From: JBELHO01 sp042091375
Lineage (GTDB): Bacteria; Pseudomonadota; Gammaproteobacteria; Enterobacterales; Alteromonadaceae
Assembly: GCA_042091375.1 (NCBI GenBank)
Contig: JBELHO010000054.1
Coordinates: forward strand, 1-22,722
DNA: 22,722 nucleotides
Reading direction: 5' to 3'
Under the pieces are notes generated by a model. The model had not been told where the DNA came from, made no database searches, and saw nothing but the letters and a program-made list of their open reading frames with translations. The position numbers and the translations under genes are program-made. Shown here piece after piece: positions 1 through 7,505 of this stretch (within the stretch, counting starts at the first letter, position 1; each line of letters begins with the position of its first letter).

Positions 1-727
1 CCCCGGAAATATAACTCGACTGTTCACTGCTTAACATCGCCGCAGCATTTGCAATGTCATCAACCGAACCTTGTCGCCCAAGAGGGACAGACTGAGTAAC
101 CGCCGTTTGCAATGCTGGGGTAGGTGCCAACCTGTCCATGCCCTCAGTGCCAGCAATAGGCCCGGGAACGATGGAATTAATGCGAATACCATCTGCGCCC
201 CACTCTATGGCTAGATTGCGAGTTACCATATCAACACCGGCTTTAGCAGCGCAAACATGCGCTTGGTGACTCATAGGTAAAAAGGCTTGTGGGGCTGAGA
301 TATTAACAACACTGGCCCCTGGTTTTTTCAAATACGAATGACTGGCTTTCATTACGTGAAAAGTACCTAGTAAATCTATGTCAACCACAGAGCGAATTGC
401 ATTGACTGACATATCATTGACTCGTGCAGGAAAGTTACCCGCAGCACCAGAAATAAGTACATCTATATCACCGCCAAAAAACTCCGCAGCTTTGGCAAAA
501 CCCGCCTCAACATCTGCGGCGTTGCGCACATCAAAAGTCACCCCAAATGCCTTGGCTCCGCAGTTTTTTAACCTTGCTACCGCCGCATCGACTTTACTTT
601 GTTGCCGCGAAGCGACCGCTACTTTAGCGCCCCAACGCGCAAAGCCACAAGCGATGCCTAAATTAATGCCGCTAGTACCACCAACTACAAAGACATTTTT
701 TCCTGAAAAATTAAATTGCGCGCTCAT
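1..727 (-). CDS. SDR-family oxidoreductase, 2,4-dienoyl-CoA reductase-like (3' end beyond window)
   Basis: Reading leftward from ATG at 725-727, 242 codons are open to the window edge, so the C-terminus is missing. An AGGA Shine-Dalgarno lies about 8 nt before the ATG. The Rossmann nucleotide-binding loop is seen near the N-terminus as VVGGTSGI, followed by GAAGNFPA, a variant of the NNAG motif typical of dienoyl-CoA reductases. The active-site region reads HVCAAKAGVD, with the conserved Lys but no Tyr four residues before it. It is followed by RINSIVPGPIAGTEGMDRL. This pattern matches what I remember of peroxisomal-type 2,4-dienoyl-CoA reductases (human DECR2, yeast Sps19), which use NADPH to reduce dienoyl-CoA during beta-oxidation of unsaturated fatty acids. 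The bacterial substrate is uncertain; another acyl-CoA or ketone is possible. SDR family is confident, subfamily is likely. Confidence 0.88.
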   Translation of the reverse strand, partial: MSAQFNFSGKNVFVVGGTSGINLGIACGFARWGAKVAVASRQQSKVDAAVARLKNCGAKAFGVTFDVRNAADVEAGFAKAAEFFGGDIDVLISGAAGNFPARVNDMSVNAIRSVVDIDLLGTFHVMKASHSYLKKPGASVVNISAPQAFLPMSHQAHVCAAKAGVDMVTRNLAIEWGADGIRINSIVPGPIAGTEGMDRLAPTPALQTAVTQSVPLGRQGSVDDIANAAAMLSSEQSSYISG

Positions 728-1181
728 TATATATTCCTATGGGTTAATTAAGCTGTTAAACCATTAGCCTTAAGCTGTGAATGAAAGGTTTGTTTTGTTT
801 CGCAGCTATCTCAATAAAAACCTTTTGTGTGTTCAGTAATAATCACTCATTGTCGTTATCGACTGAATTGAAAAGCGAATTAAAAAATTAACTATTTATT
901 TAGCAATAAAGCCAGTATAGGCGTTATTCGTTATTAAGTTAAACCACACTGGCCTAGTCAATCTTTAAATAAGAGTTATTCTCAATAAAACAATACACTC
1001 ATTAGACCAGATTGGCAAACAAGCGATAAAGTCAAGGATAAAAAATAGCCACTTTACAGAAGCGCTGTAATATCAAATAATGGAAAACGCTTATTCGTTG
1101 AATAAATGGATCAGACATCTTAGTCAATAATTAACACTAGAAAAGTCAGCAACACATCACTGCAATATAAAAGGAACCATT
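728..1181. other. Intergenic region between two divergent genes
   Basis: This AT-rich stretch separates the leftward SDR gene from the rightward dienelactone hydrolase gene, so both promoters should lie here. I see no ORF or RNA gene. A small inverted repeat, TTATTC-gtt-GAATAA at 1091-1105, lies about 77 bp before the hydrolase start and could be an operator, but its short AT-rich arms make chance plausible. Confidence 0.5.
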
Positions 1182-2081
1182 ATGGCCAATAGTAATAACA
1201 GCAATAATAACAATATTCCTCAAGAAGCTTTTGATTGGTATGACAGCTATGCCCACGGTGGCATGGATCGAAGAACCTTTATGAAAAAATTGGGCACGCT
1301 AGTTGCCGTTGGCTATTCAATGACCGCATTGACATCAGCATTGCTGCCTAATTATGTCCTTGCTGAACAAGTGTCGTTTAATGACGCAGATATTAAAGCC
1401 AGTTACGCAAGCTTTGACTCTCCCTTAGGCTACGGCAAAGGCCAAGGGTACTTAGTGACACCAACCAACAAAACCGGCAAATTACCGGTTGTATTAGTTA
1501 TTCATGAAAACCGAGGCCTGAATCCTTATATAAAAGATGTCGCTCGACGTTTAGCTAAAGCAGGTTTTATCGCCTTCGCTCCTGATGCTTTGTATTCACT
1601 GGGTGGTTACCCGGGTAATGACGACGAAGGAAGAGCAATGCAGCGCTCATTAGATAGAGAAAAAATTGAACAAGATTTTCTAGCGGCGGCAAAATTTCTC
1701 AAATCTCATGAAAACAGTAATGGCAAACTAGGCGCAGTAGGCTTCTGCTTTGGCGGCTACATTGTCAATTACCTAGCAGCAGTAGAGTCAAACTTGTTAA
1801 CTGCAGGCGTGCCCTTTTACGGTACCCCCGCGCAACAGGCATTGAGAAAAAACATTACTGCTGCACTGTTAATTCAACTGGGGGAATTAGACGAAAGAGT
1901 CAATAAGTCTTGGCCTGAATACCAAGCCGATTTAAAAAGACTTGGCGTTTCTCATCAAATGCACTTATACAAAGGCGCTAAACACGGTTTTCACAATGAT
2001 TCGACGGCAAGGTATGACAAAGACAACGCCGAACTCGCTTGGCAACGTACTTTGTCTTTTTTTACTGAAAACTTAAGCTAA
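1182..2081 (+). CDS. Tat-exported dienelactone hydrolase family protein (YghX-like)
   Basis: A 299-residue alpha/beta hydrolase. The N-terminus carries a twin-arginine signal (DRRTFMKKLG, R30-R31) followed by a hydrophobic stretch and a likely cleavage site after VLA at residue 61. The mature protein would therefore be folded in the cytoplasm and exported to the periplasm. The catalytic triad of the dienelactone hydrolase family is visible: Cys189 in GFCFGG, Asp237 in GELDERV and His268 in KGAKHGFHN. The VIHENRGLNPYI segment (about 106-117) is also typical of the family. E. coli YghX is the nearest relative I can name from memory; its substrate is not established. AAGGA at 1171-1175 is a good ribosome site, and the N-rich N-terminus before the Arg pair is common in Tat leaders. 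No same-strand partner is close enough to suggest an operon. Confidence 0.93.
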   Translation: MANSNNSNNNNIPQEAFDWYDSYAHGGMDRRTFMKKLGTLVAVGYSMTALTSALLPNYVLAEQVSFNDADIKASYASFDSPLGYGKGQGYLVTPTNKTGKLPVVLVIHENRGLNPYIKDVARRLAKAGFIAFAPDALYSLGGYPGNDDEGRAMQRSLDREKIEQDFLAAAKFLKSHENSNGKLGAVGFCFGGYIVNYLAAVESNLLTAGVPFYGTPAQQALRKNITAALLIQLGELDERVNKSWPEYQADLKRLGVSHQMHLYKGAKHGFHNDSTARYDKDNAELAWQRTLSFFTENLS

Positions 2082-2088
2082 AAAATCT

Positions 2089-2118
2089 AAGGAGATGGTT
2101 ATGCTCAAGGTGGCATAA
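2089..2118 (+). other. Strong Shine-Dalgarno followed by a five-codon ORF
   Basis: AAGGAG at 2089-2094 is followed by ATG at 2101, then only five codons (MLKVA) and TAA at 2116-2118. It starts 8 bases after the stop of the Tat hydrolase gene. It could be the remnant of a lost downstream gene, a minimal peptide, or chance. The rest of the gap to 2342 is AT-rich with no recognisable feature. Confidence 0.25.
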
Positions 2119-2342
2119 CTAGCCTTCAATATAATTAATTACAAATACATTAAAACCACATTAAAACAATATCTAATCATAATTACTCGGATGTTAAGCG
2201 GATTTAATAACGAGCATTAACTGCTTTAAAAAGGAGTGATAATAGATTTTATTGTTGACATTATTGCATTTTCATCATTTAATTTAAAGCAAGTGAATAA
2301 AGGCTTTATCATTAACACCACTTTAAATAATATGAGTAGAAT

Positions 2343-3509
2343 ATGTACCCAAAATCTATCCAAACATTAGAAGCCTTTCTCAGTAAAAGAAAACAACGCT
2401 TTGTCGATATTCTCCTATGGCATTTGTATCTGGCTGGAGAAATTGACAACAAACACAGTTTAGGCTTGCATCAAGATACCTTAAATTGCATAAACTCCCT
2501 CAGCTCGCTAGCTGCCTCAGGTGAATACGCCAGTGAAGAGCAATTGTTACAGAGCTATTTAACAAAATGTGAATTAAGCCTAGTACCCGATGATCACATT
2601 AGCTGGATAGATAAAAAAGATGCTAGGCAATGTAATTTTATTTGGTTAAAACTGAAACATTCAACTGCCTTTGAACACATCTCAAGTCTGTCACTACAAG
2701 GCAATGCCAATAAGTATTATATCGCCATTAAAATGTTAGATCGCGTAGCCAATAATGAACAAAAACAACAGTTATTGCTGTCCATCCAGCAAAGTTGGCA
2801 ACAAGCTAAAAGTTATAATGGCTGGCGCTATCATTGGTTAGACATGGATAGCGATCCGCAATGCGAAAATGCAGTGAAGTTTTTAACCAAAACCATCAGT
2901 GAAAAAGCCAAGGGCTATGACAAACCTGTATTAGTTGATGATGACAATGAGTTGACTAATTATTACAAATTTCTTGCTTCGGTCGATCTTTGGACGGCTA
3001 CCGTAAATAGCAAGCTAATGTTTTATAATAAAATAACCGATGCGGCCAGAAAGTGGAAAACACCGCAACAAAAACAACAGAAACTGCGTATAAAAGCCAA
3101 AGCTAAAGAGGATAATCACCTTTTATTAAACGATAAACAGACCATAGAAATGTTGCAAACAATGCAATCTAAGCTAGGTCGTAAAACCATAAACGATACC
3201 TTAGACTATATTGTCAAACACCAATATAAGCAACTCTGTGCAGAGAAATCAGCAAGTGATCAACAGCCAGAAATGCTAGAGGTAACTCAGCTAAACAAAA
3301 CGCTTAGCTCATTTATTACTCTAAAACAAAGAGCTGTCGAGCAATTGAAAACCCTGTGTGATCATGCCGTTAAATTACAAAAGGCAGGGATCATCGATAA
3401 TAAAATGAACATGGCCTCGCAACAAAAATCGAAGCAATTATACCAAGTCAAAGAGCAGCAGTTATTAGCAGGTATAATCAATGTCGATGACGATAATAAT
3501 AACCCATAA
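2343..3509 (+). CDS. Hypothetical helical protein with a possible ribbon-helix-helix-like segment
   Basis: I do not recognise this 388-residue protein. It has no signal peptide or membrane segment and is rich in Lys, Gln and Leu with predicted long helices, so it is probably cytoplasmic. An in-frame TAG two codons upstream fixes the start at this ATG or later; the ribosome site is weak. Residues about 257-297 (QTIEMLQTMQSKLGRKTIND onward) resemble, by eye, the C-terminal helical segment of MatP/ribbon-helix-helix DNA-binding proteins. The two stretches SWIDKKDARQC (88-98) and HWLDMDSDPQC (164-174) resemble each other and may mark an internal repeat. The C-terminus ends in an acidic/Asn tail (VDDDNNNP). 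It converges with the DM13 gene with only 30 bp between them. Function is unknown; a DNA-associated role is only a suggestion. Confidence 0.75.
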   Translation: MYPKSIQTLEAFLSKRKQRFVDILLWHLYLAGEIDNKHSLGLHQDTLNCINSLSSLAASGEYASEEQLLQSYLTKCELSLVPDDHISWIDKKDARQCNFIWLKLKHSTAFEHISSLSLQGNANKYYIAIKMLDRVANNEQKQQLLLSIQQSWQQAKSYNGWRYHWLDMDSDPQCENAVKFLTKTISEKAKGYDKPVLVDDDNELTNYYKFLASVDLWTATVNSKLMFYNKITDAARKWKTPQQKQQKLRIKAKAKEDNHLLLNDKQTIEMLQTMQSKLGRKTINDTLDYIVKHQYKQLCAEKSASDQQPEMLEVTQLNKTLSSFITLKQRAVEQLKTLCDHAVKLQKAGIIDNKMNMASQQKSKQLYQVKEQQLLAGIINVDDDNNNP

Positions 3510-3531
3510 CAGTTTCGACAATCCGGTTATT
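3498..3531. terminator. Weak inverted repeat between convergent genes
   Basis: AATAACC (3498-3504) and GGTTATT (3525-3531) could pair across a 20-nt loop in the short space between the convergent hypothetical and DM13 genes. The stem is only 7 bp and AT-rich, and the U-tract is poor, so it is at best a weak bidirectional terminator. Confidence 0.22.
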
Positions 3532-3539
3532 GTTTAATA

Positions 3540-4016
3540 TTAACGGTACTTAGCAGCGGTAATAAATTCCGCAAAAGTTTCGCACCAAACCACTACTGTT
3601 GTGTATTTTGCCACATTCACATCGGGTGCCAATTCAACCACAAAGTTTTCAAAGGTGTTGATGTTGCCAACTTGCAGCATAGTCGGTTTTAATTGCTGAA
3701 AATCAACCTCTGTCTCAACAAATTGCGGCGATAAATACAACTTATAATCCGGACCCGGTGCCAATTCGCCAATAAAAGTAATGTGCTGATCAGCAATAGA
3801 TACTTTACCTTCCCCCCAATGCAGCGCATCACTGCCTTTAAGATCGCGAGTAAACTCGGCAGAGTAACGCCCATCTTGATAGGTTTTGGCTATTTCAGCT
3901 TCACTTAGGGAGGCAGGAGCAATTAACAAAGGTAAGGTATATATGCCTAAAGCAAAACCAACCGCGGCAATAAACAGGTGGCTAATGATCAACATAATGA
4001 CTATTTTAATTTTCAT
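3540..4016 (-). CDS. DM13-domain protein, membrane-anchored
   Basis: A 158-residue protein when started at ATG 4014-4016. A GTG directly upstream (4017-4019) is possible, but GAGAG in the leader is better spaced for the ATG. The N-terminus is a single hydrophobic segment (about residues 5-30), a signal anchor that places the rest in the periplasm. Residues about 60-158 match the DM13 pattern: GELAPGPDYKLYLSP, then VGNINTFENFVVEL, and the signature Cys in TTVVVWCETFAEFITAA. DM13 domains are thought to act in redox or electron transfer through that near-invariant Cys, but bacterial members are poorly characterised. It lies 78 bp after the flavin reductase-family gene on the same strand, so the two could be co-transcribed and both have redox themes. 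Domain assignment is good; the role is not known. Confidence 0.85.
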   Translation of the reverse strand: MKIKIVIMLIISHLFIAAVGFALGIYTLPLLIAPASLSEAEIAKTYQDGRYSAEFTRDLKGSDALHWGEGKVSIADQHITFIGELAPGPDYKLYLSPQFVETEVDFQQLKPTMLQVGNINTFENFVVELAPDVNVAKYTTVVVWCETFAEFITAAKYR

Positions 4017-4094
4017 CACAACTCTCTTTTACAATAAAAAATAAAGGCAAACAGCGTTAAATTATTTCGTTAATGATGTTTTTACACCCTGTAT

Positions 4095-4697
4095 TCAAGG
4101 ACGCTCTAGGGCAATATAGTTTGCCTTAACACTAAATAGATCACCGCCCATTTTTCCAACGGGATCAATTAATTGTTGATTGATAACACCGTCGTCTAGG
4201 AGATCATCTCTGACATATACTGATTTTACATCTAACAAGACAAGCGTTCCTCCCGCCGGTAGATCGCCGAGCGAGATGATCTCTCTTAAGGTGCACTCAT
4301 AGCGAATAGGTGAGTCATTTACCGAGCGTGGGCGAACCACTTGGCTGGCAGTTTGTTTAATATTAGCATATTCAAATTCACTCGCATCAGGGGCGATTGC
4401 TGCGCTAGTGCTATTCATTTGCTCTAACAACTGAGTATTGACGATATTGACCACACACTCCCCTGTTTGTTGTAAATTTTGCAAGGTATCTTTGTCAATG
4501 CCGCTTCTTTGAGTAACTTGGGTATAAAGCAAAACCGGCGGATCACAACTTGCTACAGTAAAAAATGAATACGGGGCGATATTGTCAACACCTGCTTTTG
4601 AACGGGTGCTGATCCATGCAATAGGCCTTGGCGTAACACCGCCATTAAGTAAGCGATATTTGTCGCGCGAGTCAATTGATGACGTATCAAAATTCAT
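4095..4697 (-). CDS. Flavin reductase family protein (FMN-binding split barrel)
   Basis: A 200-residue protein of the usual length for the DIM6/NTAB flavin reductase-like family. The N-terminal pattern GGVTPRPIAWISTRSKAG (about 19-36), then NIAPYSFFTVASCDPPVLLYT (split in two here: NIAPYSFF and SCDPPVLLYT), is the FMN-binding split-barrel signature. A C-terminal VGKMGGDLFSV segment is also typical. Such proteins bind FMN and either supply reduced flavin to a monooxygenase or act on small substrates directly; no partner oxygenase is in this window. The start is the ATG at 4695-4697, with a weak GGGATAA leader. It is downstream of the MFS gene but separated by 379 bp, so it probably has its own promoter. 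Confidence 0.88.
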   Translation of the reverse strand: MNFDTSSIDSRDKYRLLNGGVTPRPIAWISTRSKAGVDNIAPYSFFTVASCDPPVLLYTQVTQRSGIDKDTLQNLQQTGECVVNIVNTQLLEQMNSTSAAIAPDASEFEYANIKQTASQVVRPRSVNDSPIRYECTLREIISLGDLPAGGTLVLLDVKSVYVRDDLLDDGVINQQLIDPVGKMGGDLFSVKANYIALERP

Positions 4698-5076
4698 TAT
4701 TTATCCCGATCTGCAGCACAGTGTTTTTTATGCTCAAACACCTAAGCGCTGACTCTCTCTGGTGCGTAACAACATGTCAGATATTATTTGATTGTGTATT
4801 AACCGTAAAAATAACACAGGGAAATACTAAAGTCGCTTTTTTGATAGCCTTGATTTATCACCACTGTAGATTGGCTAAACTCAGCTAAATATTTGCAACG
4901 AGCAATGAATGTATACTCAGGCTCATTGAAAATATTTAACAGGATGACAATTAGCTGTCACTGGATAATGTCTTACCCTATTGCCTTAGGCTGATACCTG
5001 AAGACAATGGCTTGAAGTGATATTTTGAGATGATTTTTTTGCAGTAATAATTGACATCAATGGTCAATCAAACCAG
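4698..5076. other. Intergenic region upstream of the flavin reductase gene
   Basis: No convincing gene is seen on either strand. At the right end, ATTGAC and GTCAAT (5050-5068) can form a 6-bp stem just after the MFS stop, but the following bases are only partly U-rich, so this is a poor terminator. The flavin reductase promoter should be in the left part, but I cannot place it. Confidence 0.4.
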
Positions 5077-6255
5077 TTAATTTTCTGCCGAAGCTGCCTC
5101 TAGCACCTGTTGCTTTTTATCTAATAGTTTTGCCGGCATGATCACCACTATAGAGGCTAAGATCAAGGCGATAACAGCAACATTTATCACCGTGTTATAT
5201 TGCTCTGCGGTCAACAGCAATGCCCCTACCATAGGCCCAGAAGCCAAGCCAACTTTCGAAGCAAAACCGCCCATTGCCGCTAACTGCCCTGCTTTATCTA
5301 ATTCTGAACAAATACCAAACATATAAGGCAAAGCGAAGGCCCAAGTGATGCCTATAATGACATTAGCAATCAAATAAACTTGTTCACTTTGGCTAAAATG
5401 CAACAGCCAGCTACACAGTGCTGTAACCAGAATAGAGACCACTAATGGTAAAGTACGACCGTATTTGGTACCAATAACAATCACCAAAAAAGCACCGAGT
5501 AAGGCCACCCAACTCGCCGCGCCAAGTGCTGGACTCATAAACTCAATACTCAAACCTTTAGCTTCACCTAAGCCAATGATATAAGCAAATAAGCCCATAT
5601 TGGCGGCTTGAAATAAAAAGATAGCGAAAAGGTTTAAATAAATAGGCTTTTTGTTGATGGTTACCTGATTAGTTGATTTATGGATCTGCTTTTTAACCTT
5701 ATAATCAGGTATTAACGGCATCATCAATAAAGTGACTGTGGTAAATATCATTAAAGCTAAAAATAGTGCACTGGTGCCATAATGGGGAACTAATTCAGGC
5801 AGGTACATTAACCCCAAACCGCCTAAGCCCCATTGAATAAACAATAAATAACCAAAGGTGCGATCGGCTTCTTCAGTGCGTGAAATAATGCCAAAGCCTA
5901 TGCCAACCAACAAACCACCCACTAAACCATGGAAAAATCGCACTACTATCATCACCGAAGGCTCGGTAATTAACAGACAACTACCATCAGTCACTAAAAG
6001 TGCCAACAACAAGCTATACGACCACAGACGCCAATTAATGCGTTTGATCAAAAATACCGCAGCTAGGGCGCCAATTGCTGCACCGTATAAGTTAGCTGAG
6101 CTGACAAAACCAGCTTGTTGGCTAGTGAATGCCAAACCCTCTTTAAGACCACTCACCACTGCTGGCATAATATTAATATAAAAAATACCTGCGGTTGCCA
6201 AAAATGCCAACATAATGCGGGCCCACATGCCGTTAGGGTCAACTTTGTTATTCAT
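5077..6255 (-). CDS. MFS transporter
   Basis: A 392-residue inner-membrane protein with about 12 hydrophobic segments, the normal length for a major facilitator. The N-terminal half starts MLAFLATAGIFYINIMPAVV, followed by the TM2-TM3 loop region (AAVFLIKRINWR) and a central cytoplasmic loop rich in Lys (about 185-205, YKVKKQIHKSTNQ). The sequence shows no substrate-specific motif that I recognise, so the cargo is unknown. GAGAAGG precedes the ATG by 5 nt. A striking 33-bp imperfect palindrome (6315-6347) lies about 60 bp upstream and is a likely operator. The neighbour upstream on the same strand is the nitrilase-superfamily gene, 303 bp away, which suggests, without proving, a shared pathway. 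Confidence 0.92.
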   Translation of the reverse strand: MNNKVDPNGMWARIMLAFLATAGIFYINIMPAVVSGLKEGLAFTSQQAGFVSSANLYGAAIGALAAVFLIKRINWRLWSYSLLLALLVTDGSCLLITEPSVMIVVRFFHGLVGGLLVGIGFGIISRTEEADRTFGYLLFIQWGLGGLGLMYLPELVPHYGTSALFLALMIFTTVTLLMMPLIPDYKVKKQIHKSTNQVTINKKPIYLNLFAIFLFQAANMGLFAYIIGLGEAKGLSIEFMSPALGAASWVALLGAFLVIVIGTKYGRTLPLVVSILVTALCSWLLHFSQSEQVYLIANVIIGITWAFALPYMFGICSELDKAGQLAAMGGFASKVGLASGPMVGALLLTAEQYNTVINVAVIALILASIVVIMPAKLLDKKQQVLEAASAEN

Positions 6256-6314
6256 TGTAGCCTTCTCTTTAGATAAAAAATCATTGTCACTGTTTACTGT
6301 GACCTGCTTTAAAT

Positions 6315-6347
6315 GTGTTGCTAACAGCCTATAGGCCTGTTAAACAC
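6315..6347. promoter_or_regulatory. Candidate operator: 33-bp nested palindrome upstream of the MFS gene
   Basis: Nested inverted arms: GTGTT (6315-6319), TAACAG (6322-6327), a self-complementary CCTATAGG centre (6328-6335), then CTGTTA (6337-6342) and AACAC (6343-6347). The arms match perfectly apart from a 2-base and a 1-base offset. It sits 60-92 bp before the MFS start codon, where a dimeric repressor or activator would bind. The bound regulator is unknown. The motif differs from the CTGGAC sites described elsewhere in this window. Confidence 0.5.
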
Positions 6348-6392
6348 AAAGTCTTTACCAACCAATCAACATAAAATATGAGTAAAATATTC

Positions 6393-6420
6393 AACCTTGC
6401 GAGTGTCTCATAGCAAGGTT
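6393..6420 (-). terminator. Hairpin downstream of the nitrilase gene, possible terminator
   Basis: AACCTTGC (6393-6400) and GCAAGGTT (6413-6420) form a perfect 8-bp stem with a 12-nt loop. Read on the minus strand it is followed by GAATATTTTA, a moderate U-run, and it lies about 140 nt after the nitrilase stop. A terminator is likely, though an operator for the MFS gene is also possible. The rest of 6421-6558 shows no feature. Confidence 0.42.
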
Positions 6421-6558
6421 AATAGCATGTTTAATAACAAGGTAAATGGTAAGTTTGTCCTTGTCCCTAAAAGACTAAGTTGCTTTTGACTGGATCGCAC
6501 AGCTAATAACCCTTCATTGGCTTAGTTAGCGTGACCAACATCGCAACAAAGTGCCCTG

Positions 6559-7410
6559 CTAATCTTGTTTTTTGGGTATTGCTAAGGTACCAAGCTCACT
6601 GAGTAATGGCTGCTCTTTCTGGGATTGCTGATAAACAGAAAAAGTAACACTGTTATCTCTAAAACTCTTCAGAGGTTGTCCTAAGCCATGCAAGCCTCTT
6701 GCTCTGTTTCTGCGCACCACATCAAAGTCGATCTCAATGGGGATAACTTCTTGTCCTGTTCCCGCCTGATAAAGTATACCGCCATCTGGCCCTGCCACAA
6801 CAGATTGACCAAGTCCCAATTCACCTGCGCCGTTTATTGCCAGTACATAGCTCTGTTGAGTTGCTGCCGTAGCCTGTGCCATCACAATTTCTATTGGCCG
6901 ATCAATGGTACCAGTCAGGGTCGGATAAATAAGTACCTCAGCACCCAATGCCGTCAATTCTCTCGCTACTTCAGGAAACCATAGGTCATAACATATGGCA
7001 ACGCCTATTCTCCCTTGCGGAACGTCAAAGACAACAAATTTTTCCCCGGCAGTAACCCCTGATTCATAGGGTAAAAACGTAAAAATCTTTTGATAACGGC
7101 TGATCACCTCACCGTGATTGTTGATCACTGAAGCAGTGTTATAGATGTTATCACCCAACTTTTCATATAACGAGCCAGGGATGATCCACACATCATTTTC
7201 TTTGGCTAGGCGACAGAACAATGACTCTGCTTCGCTGGGAAAAAAATCAGCATATTTCTTTTCAGGTCCATAACCGGCTAATTCGCTTAGCACTATCATG
7301 TCAATCCAGGGAAATCGCTGTTTGGTTTTGACTATTTCACGACCAATAATATCGAGATTATTACCAAAAGGAAGATCGAGTTGCAGACCGGCAATTGAAA
7401 AATGACTCAT
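6559..7410 (-). CDS. Carbon-nitrogen hydrolase (nitrilase superfamily amidase)
   Basis: A 283-residue cytoplasmic enzyme with the complete nitrilase-superfamily triad: Glu43 (LSELAGYGP), Lys108 (RYQKIFTF) and Cys140 (VAICYDLWFPE). The usual second Glu region is present near residues 115-124. These enzymes cleave amides, ureides or nitriles through a Cys thioester. The CYDLWFPE context favours an amidase over a true nitrilase, but the substrate cannot be read from sequence. It lies 95 bp after the MocR gene on the same strand. A MocR-type CTGGACCTA site and a credible promoter lie in that gap, so this gene is the likeliest target of the regulator. The same site occurs before the chemoreceptor and TonB receptor genes, suggesting that this enzyme acts on the compound they sense and import. 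That link is inference. Confidence 0.9.
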   Translation of the reverse strand: MSHFSIAGLQLDLPFGNNLDIIGREIVKTKQRFPWIDMIVLSELAGYGPEKKYADFFPSEAESLFCRLAKENDVWIIPGSLYEKLGDNIYNTASVINNHGEVISRYQKIFTFLPYESGVTAGEKFVVFDVPQGRIGVAICYDLWFPEVARELTALGAEVLIYPTLTGTIDRPIEIVMAQATAATQQSYVLAINGAGELGLGQSVVAGPDGGILYQAGTGQEVIPIEIDFDVVRRNRARGLHGLGQPLKSFRDNSVTFSVYQQSQKEQPLLSELGTLAIPKKQD

Positions 7411-7447
7411 AAAAATACTCAGTAACTAAAATGAAAGCATGAAAAAT

Positions 7448-7477
7448 ATTATGAATTCACTTTACTTACCTTAACAA
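7448..7477 (-). promoter_or_regulatory. Candidate sigma-70 promoter of the nitrilase gene
   Basis: On the minus strand, TTGTTA (7472-7477) and CATAAT (7448-7453) are separated by 18 bp and lie about 40-65 bp before the start codon. The CTGGACCTA site is immediately upstream of the -35 box, and the second half-site overlaps it, the arrangement expected for an activator. Confidence 0.4.
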
Positions 7478-7499
7478 GCCATGCGTTAGGTCCAGTTGG
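7467..7499 (-). promoter_or_regulatory. MocR-type site, copy 1 (nitrilase promoter)
   Basis: The plus strand has TAGGTCCAGTTG at 7488-7499, which is CAACTGGACCTA in the gene's direction. A TACC half-site starts at 7467, exactly 23 bp from the GTCCAG core at 7490. The same 12-mer and the same 23-bp spacing recur upstream of the chemoreceptor (15660) and the TonB receptor (21065). The CTGGACCTA core resembles the TauR-type MocR consensus (CTGGACYTAA) as I remember it. Confidence 0.62.
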
Positions 7500-7505
7500 A
7501 AAGTT

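Noticed and set aside
378..767. 129-residue plus-strand ORF at the left end
   Set aside because: It is antisense to the SDR gene, whose conserved motifs are clear on the minus strand.
4676..4888. 70-residue plus-strand ORF overlapping the flavin reductase start
   Set aside because: It overlaps the 5' end of a confident gene on the other strand, has no ribosome site, and its composition is not protein-like.
6559..7410. Assigning the nitrilase-family enzyme as N-carbamoylputrescine amidase
   Set aside because: The triad is clear but nothing in the visible sequence proves this substrate; the polyamine link rests only on neighbouring genes.
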